Positions 1-9,000 of a DNA stretch of 64,000 nt are shown piece by piece. The translations under genes and the position numbers were made by a program. The notes under the pieces are model-generated. The model did not search any database. It was not told the DNA's origin and saw nothing but the letters and a program-made list of their open reading frames with translations. The DNA lies in contig NZ_CP065958.1 of NCBI RefSeq assembly GCF_041270065.1, positions 6,076,001-6,140,000 of the forward strand, in the 5' to 3' direction. Positions within the stretch are counted from its first letter, which is position 1. Every line of letters starts with the position of its first letter. The stretch is from Streptomyces fradiae (lineage in GTDB: Bacteria; Actinomycetota; Actinomycetes; Streptomycetales; Streptomycetaceae).

Positions 1-423
1 TCCGCGCTCTACGTCACCGCCGACCACGGCATGGTGGACATCCCCTTCGACGAGGACCACCGGCTCGACTTCGACGAGGACTGGGAGCTGCGGGCCGGTG
101 TCGCGCTGCTCGGCGGCGAGGGCCGCGCCCGGCACGTCTACGCCGTCCCCGGCGCCGCGTCCGACGTCCTGACCTGCTGGCAGGAGGTCATCGGCGACCG
201 CTTCTGGGTGGCGAGCCGCGAGGAGGCCGTCGCGCTCGGCTGGTTCGGCGACACGATCGACGAGCGGGTGTACGGACGGATCGGCGACGTGGTCGCCGCC
301 GCCCAGGGCCCCCTCGCCATCACCGCCTCCGTCAACGAGCCCAACGAGTCCGCCATGACCGGCATGCACGGCTCGATGACCCCGGAGGAGCAGCTGGTGC
401 CGCTGCTCGAAGTGCGTACCTGA
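1..423 (+). CDS. Alkaline phosphatase/phosphodiesterase family protein, C-terminal part
   Basis: The reading frame is open from the first base, so the 5' end lies outside the window; 140 residues are visible. It opens with a T-A-D-H-G-M motif, the late metal-ligand motif of the alkaline phosphatase superfamily (type I phosphodiesterase/nucleotide pyrophosphatase branch). It ends with an N-x-x-N-x-x-A-M-T-G-M-H-G-S stretch near the C-terminus, which could supply another metal-binding His. The family hydrolyses phosphodiester or phosphomonoester bonds using two metal ions; the substrate cannot be told from this fragment. The gene is followed after 60 bp by thymidine kinase on the same strand. 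The family call is solid, the exact function is not. Confidence 0.8.
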   Translation, partial: SALYVTADHGMVDIPFDEDHRLDFDEDWELRAGVALLGGEGRARHVYAVPGAASDVLTCWQEVIGDRFWVASREEAVALGWFGDTIDERVYGRIGDVVAAAQGPLAITASVNEPNESAMTGMHGSMTPEEQLVPLLEVRT

Positions 424-483
424 GGCCCGCGGCCCCCTCTCCTTCCCCACCGTCCCCCGATTTCGAAAGGTCCTCGACCTCCC

Positions 484-1131
484 ATGCCCGAGCTGGTGTT
501 CTTCTCCGGAACGATGGACTGCGGAAAGAGCACCCTCGCTCTTCAGATCGAACACAACCGCTCGGCCCGCGGCCTCGAGGGCATGATCTTCACCCGGGAC
601 GACCGGGCCGGCGAGGGCAAGCTGTCCTCCCGCCTCGGCCTGGTCACCGACGCCGTCGAGGCCGCCGAGGGCTTCGACTTCTACGCGTACCTCGTCACCC
701 ATCTGTCGAAGGGCGGGCGCTGCGACTACGTCATCTGCGACGAGGCGCAGTTCCTCGCCCCCGAGCAGATCGACCAGCTCGCCCGAGTGGTCGACGACCT
801 GGAGCTCGACGTCTTCGCCTTCGGCATCACCACCGACTTCCGCTCCAAGCTGTTCCCCGGCTCGCAGCGCCTGGTGGAACTCGCCGACCGGGTCGAGGTG
901 CTCCAGGTCGAGGCCCTGTGCTGGTGCGGCGCCCGGGCCACGCACAACGCGCGCACCGTCGGCGGCGCCATGGTCGTCGAGGGCGCGCAGGTCGTGGTCG
1001 GCGACGTCAACGCGGGCGACGAGGTCGGCTACGAAGTGCTGTGCCGGCGCCACCACCGCAAGCGGATGACGAGCGCGACGGCGCGCGCGGCGGCCCTGTC
1101 GCCGGACGTCCTGCCGGTCACGATGAACTGA
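484..1131 (+). CDS. tdk: Thymidine kinase (type II)
   Basis: Cytosolic salvage enzyme that phosphorylates thymidine to dTMP with ATP. The 215-residue protein begins F-F-S-G-T-M-D-C-G-K-S-T (P-loop, residues 6-17). It has a Walker B/DEAQF motif near residue 86 and the C-W-C-G-A-R-A zinc-site half with a second Cys/His group (C-R-R-H-H) near the C-terminus. These are hallmarks of the TK1-like family, and the length is normal. The ATG follows a short run (AAAGG) about 13 bases upstream. Next to a phosphodiesterase-family gene, a role in nucleotide salvage is consistent. Confidence 0.95.
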   Translation: MPELVFFSGTMDCGKSTLALQIEHNRSARGLEGMIFTRDDRAGEGKLSSRLGLVTDAVEAAEGFDFYAYLVTHLSKGGRCDYVICDEAQFLAPEQIDQLARVVDDLELDVFAFGITTDFRSKLFPGSQRLVELADRVEVLQVEALCWCGARATHNARTVGGAMVVEGAQVVVGDVNAGDEVGYEVLCRRHHRKRMTSATARAAALSPDVLPVTMN

Positions 1132-1200
1132 GGCCACTCGCCCGGCTCGCCCCGCCCGGCCCGCCGGTGCACGGCCGGACCCCTGCTTCACGGCGTGTTC

Positions 1201-1234
1201 TCCGCAGATTCTGCTCTGCGGAATCTTCTGTTCC
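1201..1234. promoter_or_regulatory. Nested inverted repeats in front of the AAHS transporter
   Basis: TCCGCAGA (1201-1208) and TCTGCGGA (1215-1222) form a perfect 8-bp inverted repeat with a 6-bp spacer. A second smaller repeat overlaps it: GGAA (1220-1223) with TTCC (1231-1234). The element ends 29 bp before the transporter ATG, a usual operator position. The regulator is unknown. Confidence 0.5.
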
Positions 1235-1263
1235 GTCGGGGTGCCCGCAGGCACCTTGTGACC

Positions 1264-2619
1264 ATGAGCACAGCGAAGAGCGGCCCCGTCGAAGCGGCCG
1301 CGCCCTGGAGACCCGCCGCCCTCGTCATCGGCCTTTGCTGGTTGATCGTCGTCTTCGACGGCTACGACCTCATCGTCTACGGCACGACCATCCCGGCCCT
1401 GCTCAAGGAGCCGGGCTGGCAGCTCACCCCCGGCCAGGCCGGCACCATCGGCAGCCTCGCGTTCGCCGGCATGCTCGTCGGCGCGCTGTTCGCCGGCAAC
1501 CTGGCCGACCGGCTGGGCAGGCGGCGCACCATCCTCGCCTGTGTCACCTGGTTCACGCTGTTCACCGGCCTGTGCGGCCTCGCGCCGAACGCGGAGGTCT
1601 TCGGCGTGCTGCGCTTCGTCGCCGGCCTCGGCCTCGGCGGTCTGGTGCCGTCCGCGAACGCGCTCGCCGCCGAGTTCGTCCCGGCCCGGTTCCGCTCGGT
1701 CGGCGCCACCGCGATGATGTCCGGCGTCCCCATCGGCGGCGCGCTCGCCGCGATCATCGGCATCCCCACCCTGCCGGCGCTCGGCTGGGAGGCGCTCTAT
1801 CTCTTCGCCTTCAGCGGCTTCCTGCTCGTGGCCGCCCTCGGCCGCTGGCTGCCGGAGTCGGCCGTCTGGCTGCGCAGCAAGAACCGTGTCGACGAGGCCC
1901 GGGCCGTCGAGGCGCGGTACGGGCTCGGCGCGGCCGAGGACGCCCCGGCCGGGGATGCCGCTGCGACCGCCGCCCCGGCCACGTACCGCCCCGCCCTGAG
2001 CACCGTGCTCCGCCCGCCGTTCCTGCCGGCGACGCTGCTGTTCGGCGCCGCGACGGTCGCGACCCTGTTCGCCTGGTACGGCCTGGGTACGTGGCTGCCG
2101 AAGCTGACCGCGAGCGAGCCGCGCTTCGACCTCGGCAGCAACCCCCTCACCTATCTGCTCGCCCTCAACCTGGGCGCGGTCGCGGGCTCGGCGATCACCG
2201 CGTGGGTGGCCACCCGGATCGGCCCGCTGCGCAGCGCGATCATCGGCGCCGCCTGCGCCGCGATCGGGCTGGCCTCCCTGGTGACGTATCCGTCCTCGAT
2301 CCTCGTCGTGTACGGAGCGCTGATCCTCGCCGGCGTCGGGACCCACGGCACCCAGTGCCTGATCATCTCGGCGGTCGCCGGGCACTACCCGCCGATCCTG
2401 CGCGGCACGGCCCTCGGGTTCGCGCTCGGCGCGGGCCGGATCGGTGCCGTGATCGCGCCGACCATGGCCGGTTGGCTGCTCGACGGCGGCTACGGCGTGA
2501 GCTCCAACTTCCTGCTCTTCGCCGGGGCTTCCGCACTGTCCGCCGTGCTGCTCGTCGCGCCGTATCTGCTCACCCGTTCCGCCCGGACGGCCGAGCCCGC
2601 CGGAGCGCTCGCCCGCTGA
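1264..2619 (+). CDS. MFS transporter, aromatic acid:H+ symporter (AAHS) type
   Basis: A 451-residue integral membrane protein with about 12 hydrophobic segments. The D-G-Y-D-L motif in the first transmembrane segment, here within F-D-G-Y-D-L-I-V-Y-G, is diagnostic of the AAHS family (PcaK, BenK), which imports aromatic carboxylates with protons. The loop 2-3 motif G-x-x-A-D-R-L-G-R-R-R is present. I place the start at the ATG at 1264: the open frame extends to 1195, but the upstream part runs through an inverted repeat and does not look like protein. No aromatic degradation enzymes are adjacent; the PaaN-like gene at 15.9 kb is the nearest possible connection. The substrate is inferred from the family only. 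Confidence 0.85.
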   Translation: MSTAKSGPVEAAAPWRPAALVIGLCWLIVVFDGYDLIVYGTTIPALLKEPGWQLTPGQAGTIGSLAFAGMLVGALFAGNLADRLGRRRTILACVTWFTLFTGLCGLAPNAEVFGVLRFVAGLGLGGLVPSANALAAEFVPARFRSVGATAMMSGVPIGGALAAIIGIPTLPALGWEALYLFAFSGFLLVAALGRWLPESAVWLRSKNRVDEARAVEARYGLGAAEDAPAGDAAATAAPATYRPALSTVLRPPFLPATLLFGAATVATLFAWYGLGTWLPKLTASEPRFDLGSNPLTYLLALNLGAVAGSAITAWVATRIGPLRSAIIGAACAAIGLASLVTYPSSILVVYGALILAGVGTHGTQCLIISAVAGHYPPILRGTALGFALGAGRIGAVIAPTMAGWLLDGGYGVSSNFLLFAGASALSAVLLVAPYLLTRSARTAEPAGALAR

Positions 2620-2638
2620 GCCGTACACCGGACAGGTT

Positions 2639-3544
2639 TCAGCCCCGCTCCTCGGCGAGGGTCTCGGCGACCACCTCCGCGAAGGCCTGTGCCTGCGGGG
2701 TCCCGGTCCGGCGGCGCAGGACCACGCCGAGGAGGGAGTCCGGGAGGCCCTCGACCGGGACGAAGGCGATGGATCCGCGGTGGCCGTGGTACTCGGCGGT
2801 CGAGCGGCAGAGCAGCATCGCGCCGCGGTCCGCGGCCGTCAGCGAGAGACCTTCCTGCAGGGTGTTGACCAGGGGGCCGGCCGGGATCGGCCGGCCCTCC
2901 GGCGTCTCGCGGGGAGCCTGGGCCAGGCGCCAGTACTCGGGGGCGGAGTCCTGGATGCCGATCAGCCGGCAGTCCGCGAGCTCCTCGGCCGACACCGCCG
3001 CGCGCCCCGCGAGGGGATGCCGGGCGGAGACCGCCAGGGTCTGCGGCTGCCGGGAGAACACCGGCCCGAGCAGCAGGTCCTCCTCCGCCACCGGCAGCAG
3101 GACCACCGCGCAGTCCACCTCCTTGCGGCGGACCGGCCCGAACGGATCGGACAGCGCGATCTCCGCCACCTCGATCGCGCACTGCGGATAGCGCTCCTCG
3201 AACCCGGTGATGGCCCGGGCCAGATAGTCGTCCACCGTGCCCTGGAAGCCGATCCGCAGCACCCCGTCGACGTTCCGGGCGGCCGCCCGGGCCTCGTCGA
3301 CGGAGCTCCGCAGCGCCTCGTACGCCGGACGCAGCGAGGACAGGAAGGATTCGCCCAGCGGCGTCAGGCCCACCCGGCGGCTCGTCCGCTCCACCAGCGG
3401 GGCGCCGATCCGGCTCTCCAGGGAGCGGAGCAGCTGGCTGACCCGGCTCTGGGACAGATAGAGCCGCTCGCCCGCCCGGCCGAAATGCAGCTCCTCGGCG
3501 AGCACGAGGAAGGCCTCCAGCTCGCGGATGTCCAGACTGCTCAT
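2639..3544 (-). CDS. LysR-family transcriptional regulator
   Basis: 301 residues. The N-terminal winged helix-turn-helix (residues about 4-62, with L-E-A-F-L-V-L-A-E-E-L-H-F-G-R-A and Q-S-R-V-S-Q) is followed by a periplasmic-binding-protein-like effector domain. The start ATG is preceded by GGGGAGA. It is divergent from the MFS gene at 3700, the classical LysR arrangement, and an inverted repeat lies between them. It also converges on the AAHS transporter with 19 bp between the stops. The ligand is unknown; the regulator most likely controls the divergent exporter and itself. Confidence 0.92.
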   Translation of the reverse strand: MSSLDIRELEAFLVLAEELHFGRAGERLYLSQSRVSQLLRSLESRIGAPLVERTSRRVGLTPLGESFLSSLRPAYEALRSSVDEARAAARNVDGVLRIGFQGTVDDYLARAITGFEERYPQCAIEVAEIALSDPFGPVRRKEVDCAVVLLPVAEEDLLLGPVFSRQPQTLAVSARHPLAGRAAVSAEELADCRLIGIQDSAPEYWRLAQAPRETPEGRPIPAGPLVNTLQEGLSLTAADRGAMLLCRSTAEYHGHRGSIAFVPVEGLPDSLLGVVLRRRTGTPQAQAFAEVVAETLAEERG

Positions 3545-3638
3545 GGTCTCCCCTTCTGCGCCGCGGTCCCTGACGTTGTCTACCCGGGCGGGCGGCCGGT
3601 CCGCCAGGCGGGCCGGGGGAATCGATCAAGTAGCCGGG

Positions 3639-3654
3639 CTCATCGAAGCATGAG
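3639..3654. promoter_or_regulatory. Candidate LysR operator between divergent genes
   Basis: CTCAT (3639-3643) and ATGAG (3650-3654) form an inverted repeat with a 6-bp spacer, ending 45 bp before the MFS ATG. It resembles the T-N11-A type of LysR box but is one base longer, so assignment to this regulator is tentative. Confidence 0.4.
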
Positions 3655-3699
3655 GGATTGGGCGTTGTTCCCGCAGGTCGCGGCGGGTTGGCTGAACTC

Positions 3700-4905
3700 A
3701 TGGCACAGACAGAGGAAATCGCAGGGGTGACCCCGGAGGCTCCGGAACCCCGGGGCGGCGGCTGGCCCGCCGTGATCGCCGTCGCCGGCGCGACGTTCAC
3801 CGTGGTCACGTCCGAGATGCTGCCGGTGGGGCTGCTCACGCCCATCGGCGAGGCGCTGAAGGTCACCGAGGGCACGGCAGGACTGACCCTGACCATCACG
3901 GGTCTGGTGGGCGCGGTGTCCGCGCCGCTGCTCACCCCGGCGCTCGGCCGCTTCGACCGGCGCCCGGTGCTGTGCGGTCTGATGGCGGTGCTGATCATCG
4001 GGAATCTGCTGGCAGCCTGGTCCCCGCACTTCGCCGTGATGGTCGCGGCCCGGGTCCTGGTCGGCATCGGCATGGGCGGAGTGTGGGCCATCGCCGCCGG
4101 TCTCGCGGTACGGCTCGTCCCGGGCAAGTCCGTCGGCCCGGCCACCTCGCTGGTCTTCAGCGGGATCGCCGTGGCCTCCGTGCTCGGCGTCCCGGCCGGC
4201 ACGTACATCGGCGAACTCGCCGACTGGCAGACGGCGTTCGTCACCGTCGCCGGTCTCGCGCTCGTGGTCCTCGTGGCCCTGGCGGTGCTGCTGCCGAAGC
4301 TGCCCGCCGAGCAGGAGATCCGGCTCGGCGGTGTGCTGCGGCTCGTCGGCAACCCGCGGGTGGCCACCGGCCTCGGCGTGGTGCTGCTCCTGGTCACCGG
4401 CCACTTCGCCGCCTACACCTATGTACGCCCCGCCCTCGAGGAGATCTCGGGAGCCAGCGCGTCCGTGATCGGCACGCTCCTGCTCGTGTACGGCGTCGCC
4501 GGCGTGCTCGGCAACTTCGCCTCGGGCGCTCTCGCCTCGCGCACTCCGCGCGGCGCGCTCCTGGCGATCAGCCTGGTGCTCGCCGCCACGGTCTGCCTGA
4601 TGCCGCTGATCGGCGGGTCGGTGGTCACGGCGACGGTGCTGCTCGCGGTCTGGGGCGTGTCGTACGGCGGGGTCTCGGTGTCCACCCAGACCTGGCTGCT
4701 CGCGGCGGCCCCCGAGGCCCGCGAGTCCGCGTCCGCCCTGTTCGTCGGCGTGTTCAACGGCTCGATCGCGCTGGGCGCGTTCGTCGGCGGCCTCGCGGCG
4801 GACGGCTCCGGCATCGAGGCCGTCATGTACCTGGGGGCGGCCCTCGCCGCCGGCGCCCTGGTGGTGACGGCCGTGGGCCGCGCACCGGCCGCCGGGCGCC
4901 TCTGA
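3700..4905 (+). CDS. MFS transporter (sugar or drug efflux type)
   Basis: 401 residues with about 12 hydrophobic helices. The N-terminal region reads V-T-S-E-M-L-P-V-G-L-L, the signature of the AraJ/YdhP/Bcr-like DHA1 group of exporters, and R-V-L-V-G-I-G-M-G-G-V-W-A-I matches the conserved helix 4 motif of that group. I chose the ATG at 3700 over the upstream TTG at 3658 because the family starts a few residues before the first helix. It is divergent from a LysR gene that probably regulates it. The substrate cannot be predicted. Confidence 0.88.
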   Translation: MAQTEEIAGVTPEAPEPRGGGWPAVIAVAGATFTVVTSEMLPVGLLTPIGEALKVTEGTAGLTLTITGLVGAVSAPLLTPALGRFDRRPVLCGLMAVLIIGNLLAAWSPHFAVMVAARVLVGIGMGGVWAIAAGLAVRLVPGKSVGPATSLVFSGIAVASVLGVPAGTYIGELADWQTAFVTVAGLALVVLVALAVLLPKLPAEQEIRLGGVLRLVGNPRVATGLGVVLLLVTGHFAAYTYVRPALEEISGASASVIGTLLLVYGVAGVLGNFASGALASRTPRGALLAISLVLAATVCLMPLIGGSVVTATVLLAVWGVSYGGVSVSTQTWLLAAAPEARESASALFVGVFNGSIALGAFVGGLAADGSGIEAVMYLGAALAAGALVVTAVGRAPAAGRL

Positions 4906-5013
4906 CCGGCGAGCGCCACTGACCGGCGGGACCGGTTCCATGAGCCGGCGGCGCTCCGGGGCATTCCCTCGTCCCCGGGGCGCCGCCAACCCGACCACCG
5001 CCGGCCGGAGGGG

Positions 5014-5814
5014 TCACACCCCGAGGCCGTCGACACGGTCGAGGAACTTCCGGATCAGCTCGGCCCATTCGGCCGGCCGCTCGGCGGCGATGGCGTGCCC
5101 GCAGTCCAGGACCGCCAGCTCGGCCCCCGGGATTCCGTTCGCGAGTTCACGGGAGTGAAGAGGTGTGATGAGGAGATCCCGGGCCGGGGAGACGACCAGG
5201 ACGGGCACCCGGATCGCGGCCAGATCGGGCCGCACGTCGATGTGGTCGAACAGCGCCAGCTGGGCGTCCGCGCCGGGCGGCATGCCCGCGGCGAAGAGCC
5301 CGAGCTGCTCCTCGATCTCCGCGCCGGAGCGCTCGTCCAGCCAGTCGGGCCCGCCGACCATCAGGGACAGATAGGCGGCCAGGTCCCGGCCGGCGGGATC
5401 GCTCCGGCCCAAGGACCGCCAGGTGTCGATCGCGAGCCGCAGGCGGGGATTGGGGAAGGCGAAGCCGGCGGAAAGCACGAGGGCGGTCACCCGTTCCGGA
5501 TGCCGCACCGCGGCCCGTACCGCCACCGTCGTACCCATCGAGAAACCGGAAATGGCGAAGGAGTGCACGCCGGATTGCACGGCGCTTTCCACGATTTCGT
5601 CGGCGAGTATGTCAAGACTCAATGCGCGATCCGCGAGAGGGGTGGAACCGGAGCCCGGAAAATCGGGACCGACCACGGTCCTGGATTCGGCGAGAGTGCC
5701 GATCACCGGACCGAAGCTGTCCCGCACATCGCTGCCGGCGCCGTGCGCGAGCAGCAGGCCAGGGCCGGTTCCCCACACGGAGCGGGCCAACGAGGAAGGA
5801 GGTGAAGGGGTCAT
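5014..5814 (-). CDS. Alpha/beta-fold hydrolase
   Basis: 266 residues. The fold signature is visible: L-L-A-H-G-A-G (oxyanion hole), the nucleophile elbow G-F-S-M-G near residue 95, a late Asp in S-P-A-R-D, and the His in D-C-G-H-A-I near the end. The start is the ATG at 5814; an upstream in-frame ATG at 5844 is less likely. The gene is divergent from the NRPS, and the two share a 230-bp control region with tandem palindromes, so it could be co-regulated with the cluster. Family members hydrolyse esters, lactones or amides. Substrate unknown. Confidence 0.85.
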   Translation of the reverse strand: MTPSPPSSLARSVWGTGPGLLLAHGAGSDVRDSFGPVIGTLAESRTVVGPDFPGSGSTPLADRALSLDILADEIVESAVQSGVHSFAISGFSMGTTVAVRAAVRHPERVTALVLSAGFAFPNPRLRLAIDTWRSLGRSDPAGRDLAAYLSLMVGGPDWLDERSGAEIEEQLGLFAAGMPPGADAQLALFDHIDVRPDLAAIRVPVLVVSPARDLLITPLHSRELANGIPGAELAVLDCGHAIAAERPAEWAELIRKFLDRVDGLGV

Positions 5815-5921
5815 GGCGGCGATGCTAGCGAATCGCCATGCCAATTCCCGGAATTATCCGTCGACTTCACGCCACTGTGACAGACCACGTGACGGACCCC
5901 GTGATAGTCCCTTGGCAGGCC

Positions 5922-5962
5922 ACTACCTGATCGAGTGGTCGGCGACTACTCGATCGAGTAGT
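5922..5962. promoter_or_regulatory. Tandem 18-bp palindromic operators upstream of the NRPS
   Basis: A perfect 18-bp palindrome, ACTACTCGATCGAGTAGT, occupies 5945-5962. A near copy with three changes, ACTACCTGATCGAGTGGT, occupies 5922-5939. The centres are 23 bp apart, about two helical turns. This is the layout of a TetR/GntR-type repressor site pair, placed between the divergent hydrolase and NRPS genes. No TetR or GntR gene is adjacent in the cluster, so the regulator may be encoded elsewhere. Confidence 0.65.
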
Positions 5963-6044
5963 GGTGGATCGGATCACGTGAAACGTAGGCTCACGAGCAT
6001 CGGGCAACGAAATCCCCTGAGCCTGAATTATCGAAGGAAGGCCG

Positions 6045-9000
6045 ATGCTCACTTCACGTCAGCTCCCGCTGTCCGCCTATCAGCGCGATATCTGGGCTGC
6101 CGAATCCGCCACCGCCGCCGACCCTCAGTTCAACGTCCTCCTCCACGAACGGCTGGACGGGGAGCTGGACACCGATGTCCTGTGCGCCTCCCTGGAGCAC
6201 GTCCTCCGGGCCAACGACGCCTTCTCGCTGCGCTTCGACGACACCGCCGGCGTCCCCTTCCAGTGGCTCGCGACCGAGGACACCGCCCCCTGGGTGGAGT
6301 ACGCCGACCACTCCGACGCGCCGGCCCCCGCCGCGGCCTGCGCCGCCCGCCGCCGGGACTCCTTCAACCGCCCCTTCGCGCTGCGCCGTTCGCGGATGTT
6401 CACGGCCGCCGTGCTGCGCGAGAGCGAGCGCGTGGTCCATCTCCTCCTGAACGTGCACCACTTGATCGCGGACGCCTGGGCGCTGAACCTCGTGCTGCGC
6501 CAGGTCCACGACGAGTACCTCCGCCGTACGACCGGCGCGGAGCCTGCCGGTGCCGGGACCCCCACCCCTTCTGTCGCGACGCTCCTCGACGCCGAGGCCG
6601 CCTACCGCGCCTCCGCCGCCCACGAGGAGGACCGCGCCCACCACCGTGAGGCCCTCGCCGGGGTCGCGCCCGCGCTCTTCACCCGTACCGTCGCCGCCGG
6701 CGAGGCGCCCGTGCTCCGCGGCCGGCACAGCGTCACCGTGGACGCCGCCCTGGTCCGCCGGATCCGCGCCCTCGGCAGCTCGCCCTTCGCCTTCGTCGCC
6801 GCCGCCTTCGCCGCCTACCTCGCCCGGGCGCACCGCGCCGACGAGGCCGTGCTCGGCGTGCCGTTCCTCAACCGCCCGTCCGAGGCCGAGAAGGCCGTCG
6901 TCGGCCAGGTCGCCAACAGCCTCCCGGTCCGTGTGGCCGTCGACGCCGGGGCGAGCCTGCCGGAGCTGGCCGCCCGGATCCGCACCGGCACCGACACCCT
7001 GCGCCGCCATGAGCGGCTCGCGCTCGGCGACGTGCTGCGCGAACTCCCGGCCACCGGCGCCGGATCCCGCCGCCTCTTCGACGTCACCCTGTCCTATCTG
7101 CGCTTCCCGCGCCCCGTGGCCCTGCCCGGCGTCACGGCCGAGACCACCGTCCAGGCACCCGTGCACGCCCAGGACGCGCTGTCCGTGATGATCCACGCCT
7201 TCGACGACGACGCCGACCTGCGGCTCGACCTCGACTACGCGCTCGACGTCTTCGACGAGGACCTGCCCATCACCGCCGTCGCCTACCAGCTGCTCACCCT
7301 GATCCGCGCCGGTGTCGAGCGGCCCGAACAGCCGGCCGTCACCCTGCCGCTGCTGAGCGAGGCCGGGTACGCCGACCTCGTCCACGACTCCCGGGGCCCG
7401 CGCGTCCCGTACGCCGACGACACCACCCTGCACGCGCTGATCGCCGCGCAGGCCGCCCGTACCCCGGACCGCACCGCCGTCACCAGCGCGGACGGCGCCC
7501 ACACCCTGACGTACGCCGAACTCGACGCCCGCTCCAACCAGGTGGCCCGCGGGCTGCGCGCGCACGGCGTCGACACCGGCGACCGGGTCGCCGTCCTGAT
7601 GGAGCGCTCGCCCCGGCTGCTCGTCGCACTGCTCGGCGTCCTGAAGGCGGGCGGCGCCTACGTGCCCGTCGACCCCGGCTACCCGGCCGAGCGGATCGGG
7701 CTGCTCCTGGAGGACAGCCGGGCCGCCGCCGTCCTCGTCGACCCCGACCCCGATTCCGACCCCGATTCCGGCACCACCCTGCACGGGGCGGCGGCCGGCA
7801 AGCCGCCGCTGACCGTGGCGGAACTGCTCACCGGACCCGACGGACCGCTCCCGCCGCACGCCGGCCCGCGCGACCTCGCGTACGTCATCTACACCTCCGG
7901 CTCCACCGGGCGGCCCAAGGGCGTCATGGTCGAGCACCACTCGGTCGTCAACCGGCTGGCCTGGATGCAGCGGGCCTATCCGGTCGGCGCGGACGACGTG
8001 CTGCTCCAGAAGACGCCGATCTCCTTCGACGTCTCCGTCTGGGAGCTGTTCTGGTGGGCGATCGAGGGCGCGGGCCTGGCCCTGCTGCCGGTCGGCGGCC
8101 AGCGCGACCCGCGGCAGATCCTCGCGACCATCGAGGACCGCGGAGTGACCGTGCTGCACTTCGTGCCCTCGATGCTCGGCCCCTTCCTCGACCTCCTGGA
8201 GGTCTCGCCGGAGCTCCGCGCCCGGGCCGGCTCGCTGCGCACGGTGTTCTGCAGCGGGGAGGCCCTGCCGGCGGCGCGCGTCGAGCAGTTCAACCGGGTG
8301 TTCGGCGCGGGTACCGCTACCGATGCCGGTCCCGGCGCCCCGCGCCTGGTCAACCTGTACGGGCCCACCGAGGCGACGGTCGACGTGTCGTACCACGACT
8401 GCCCGTCCGCGCCGGACGAGCCGGTCCGCCGGGTGCCCATCGGCCTGCCCATCGACAACACCGTCCTGTACGTGGTCGACGCGCACGGCGGCCTCCAGCC
8501 CCCCGGCCTGCCCGGCGAGCTGTGCATCGGCGGCGTCGGGGTGGCCCGCGGCTACCTCGACCGGCCGGAGCTCACGGCCGAGAAGTTCACCGAGGACCCC
8601 TTCCCCGCACGTCACACCACGGGGGAGGAGCCCTTCACCCCGGAGCGCCGGATCTACCACACCGGCGACCTCGCCCGCCGGCTCGCCGACGGCGGCATCG
8701 AGTACCTGGGCCGGATCGACGGCCAGGTCAAGATCCGCGGCAACCGCGTCGAACTGGGCGAGGTGCAGAACCGTCTCGCCTCCCTCCCCGGGATCCGCGA
8801 CGCCCTCGTCGTCGACCGCGACACGGCGGCCCGCGGCACCGTGCTCGTCGCCTACCACGTCGCCGACGAGGCCCTCGACCCGTCCTGGCTGCGCGCCGAA
8901 CTCGCCGCCCAGTTACCCGAGTTCATGATCCCGTCGTACTTCGTGCCGATCGACCGAATACCCCTCACGCCCAACGGCAAGGCCGACCGCCGCGCCCTGC

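Noticed and set aside
2490..4998. Long minus-strand open frames over the MFS and LysR genes
   Set aside because: They are antisense or shifted frames of well-supported genes and encode Arg/Pro/Ala-rich strings with no family signature.
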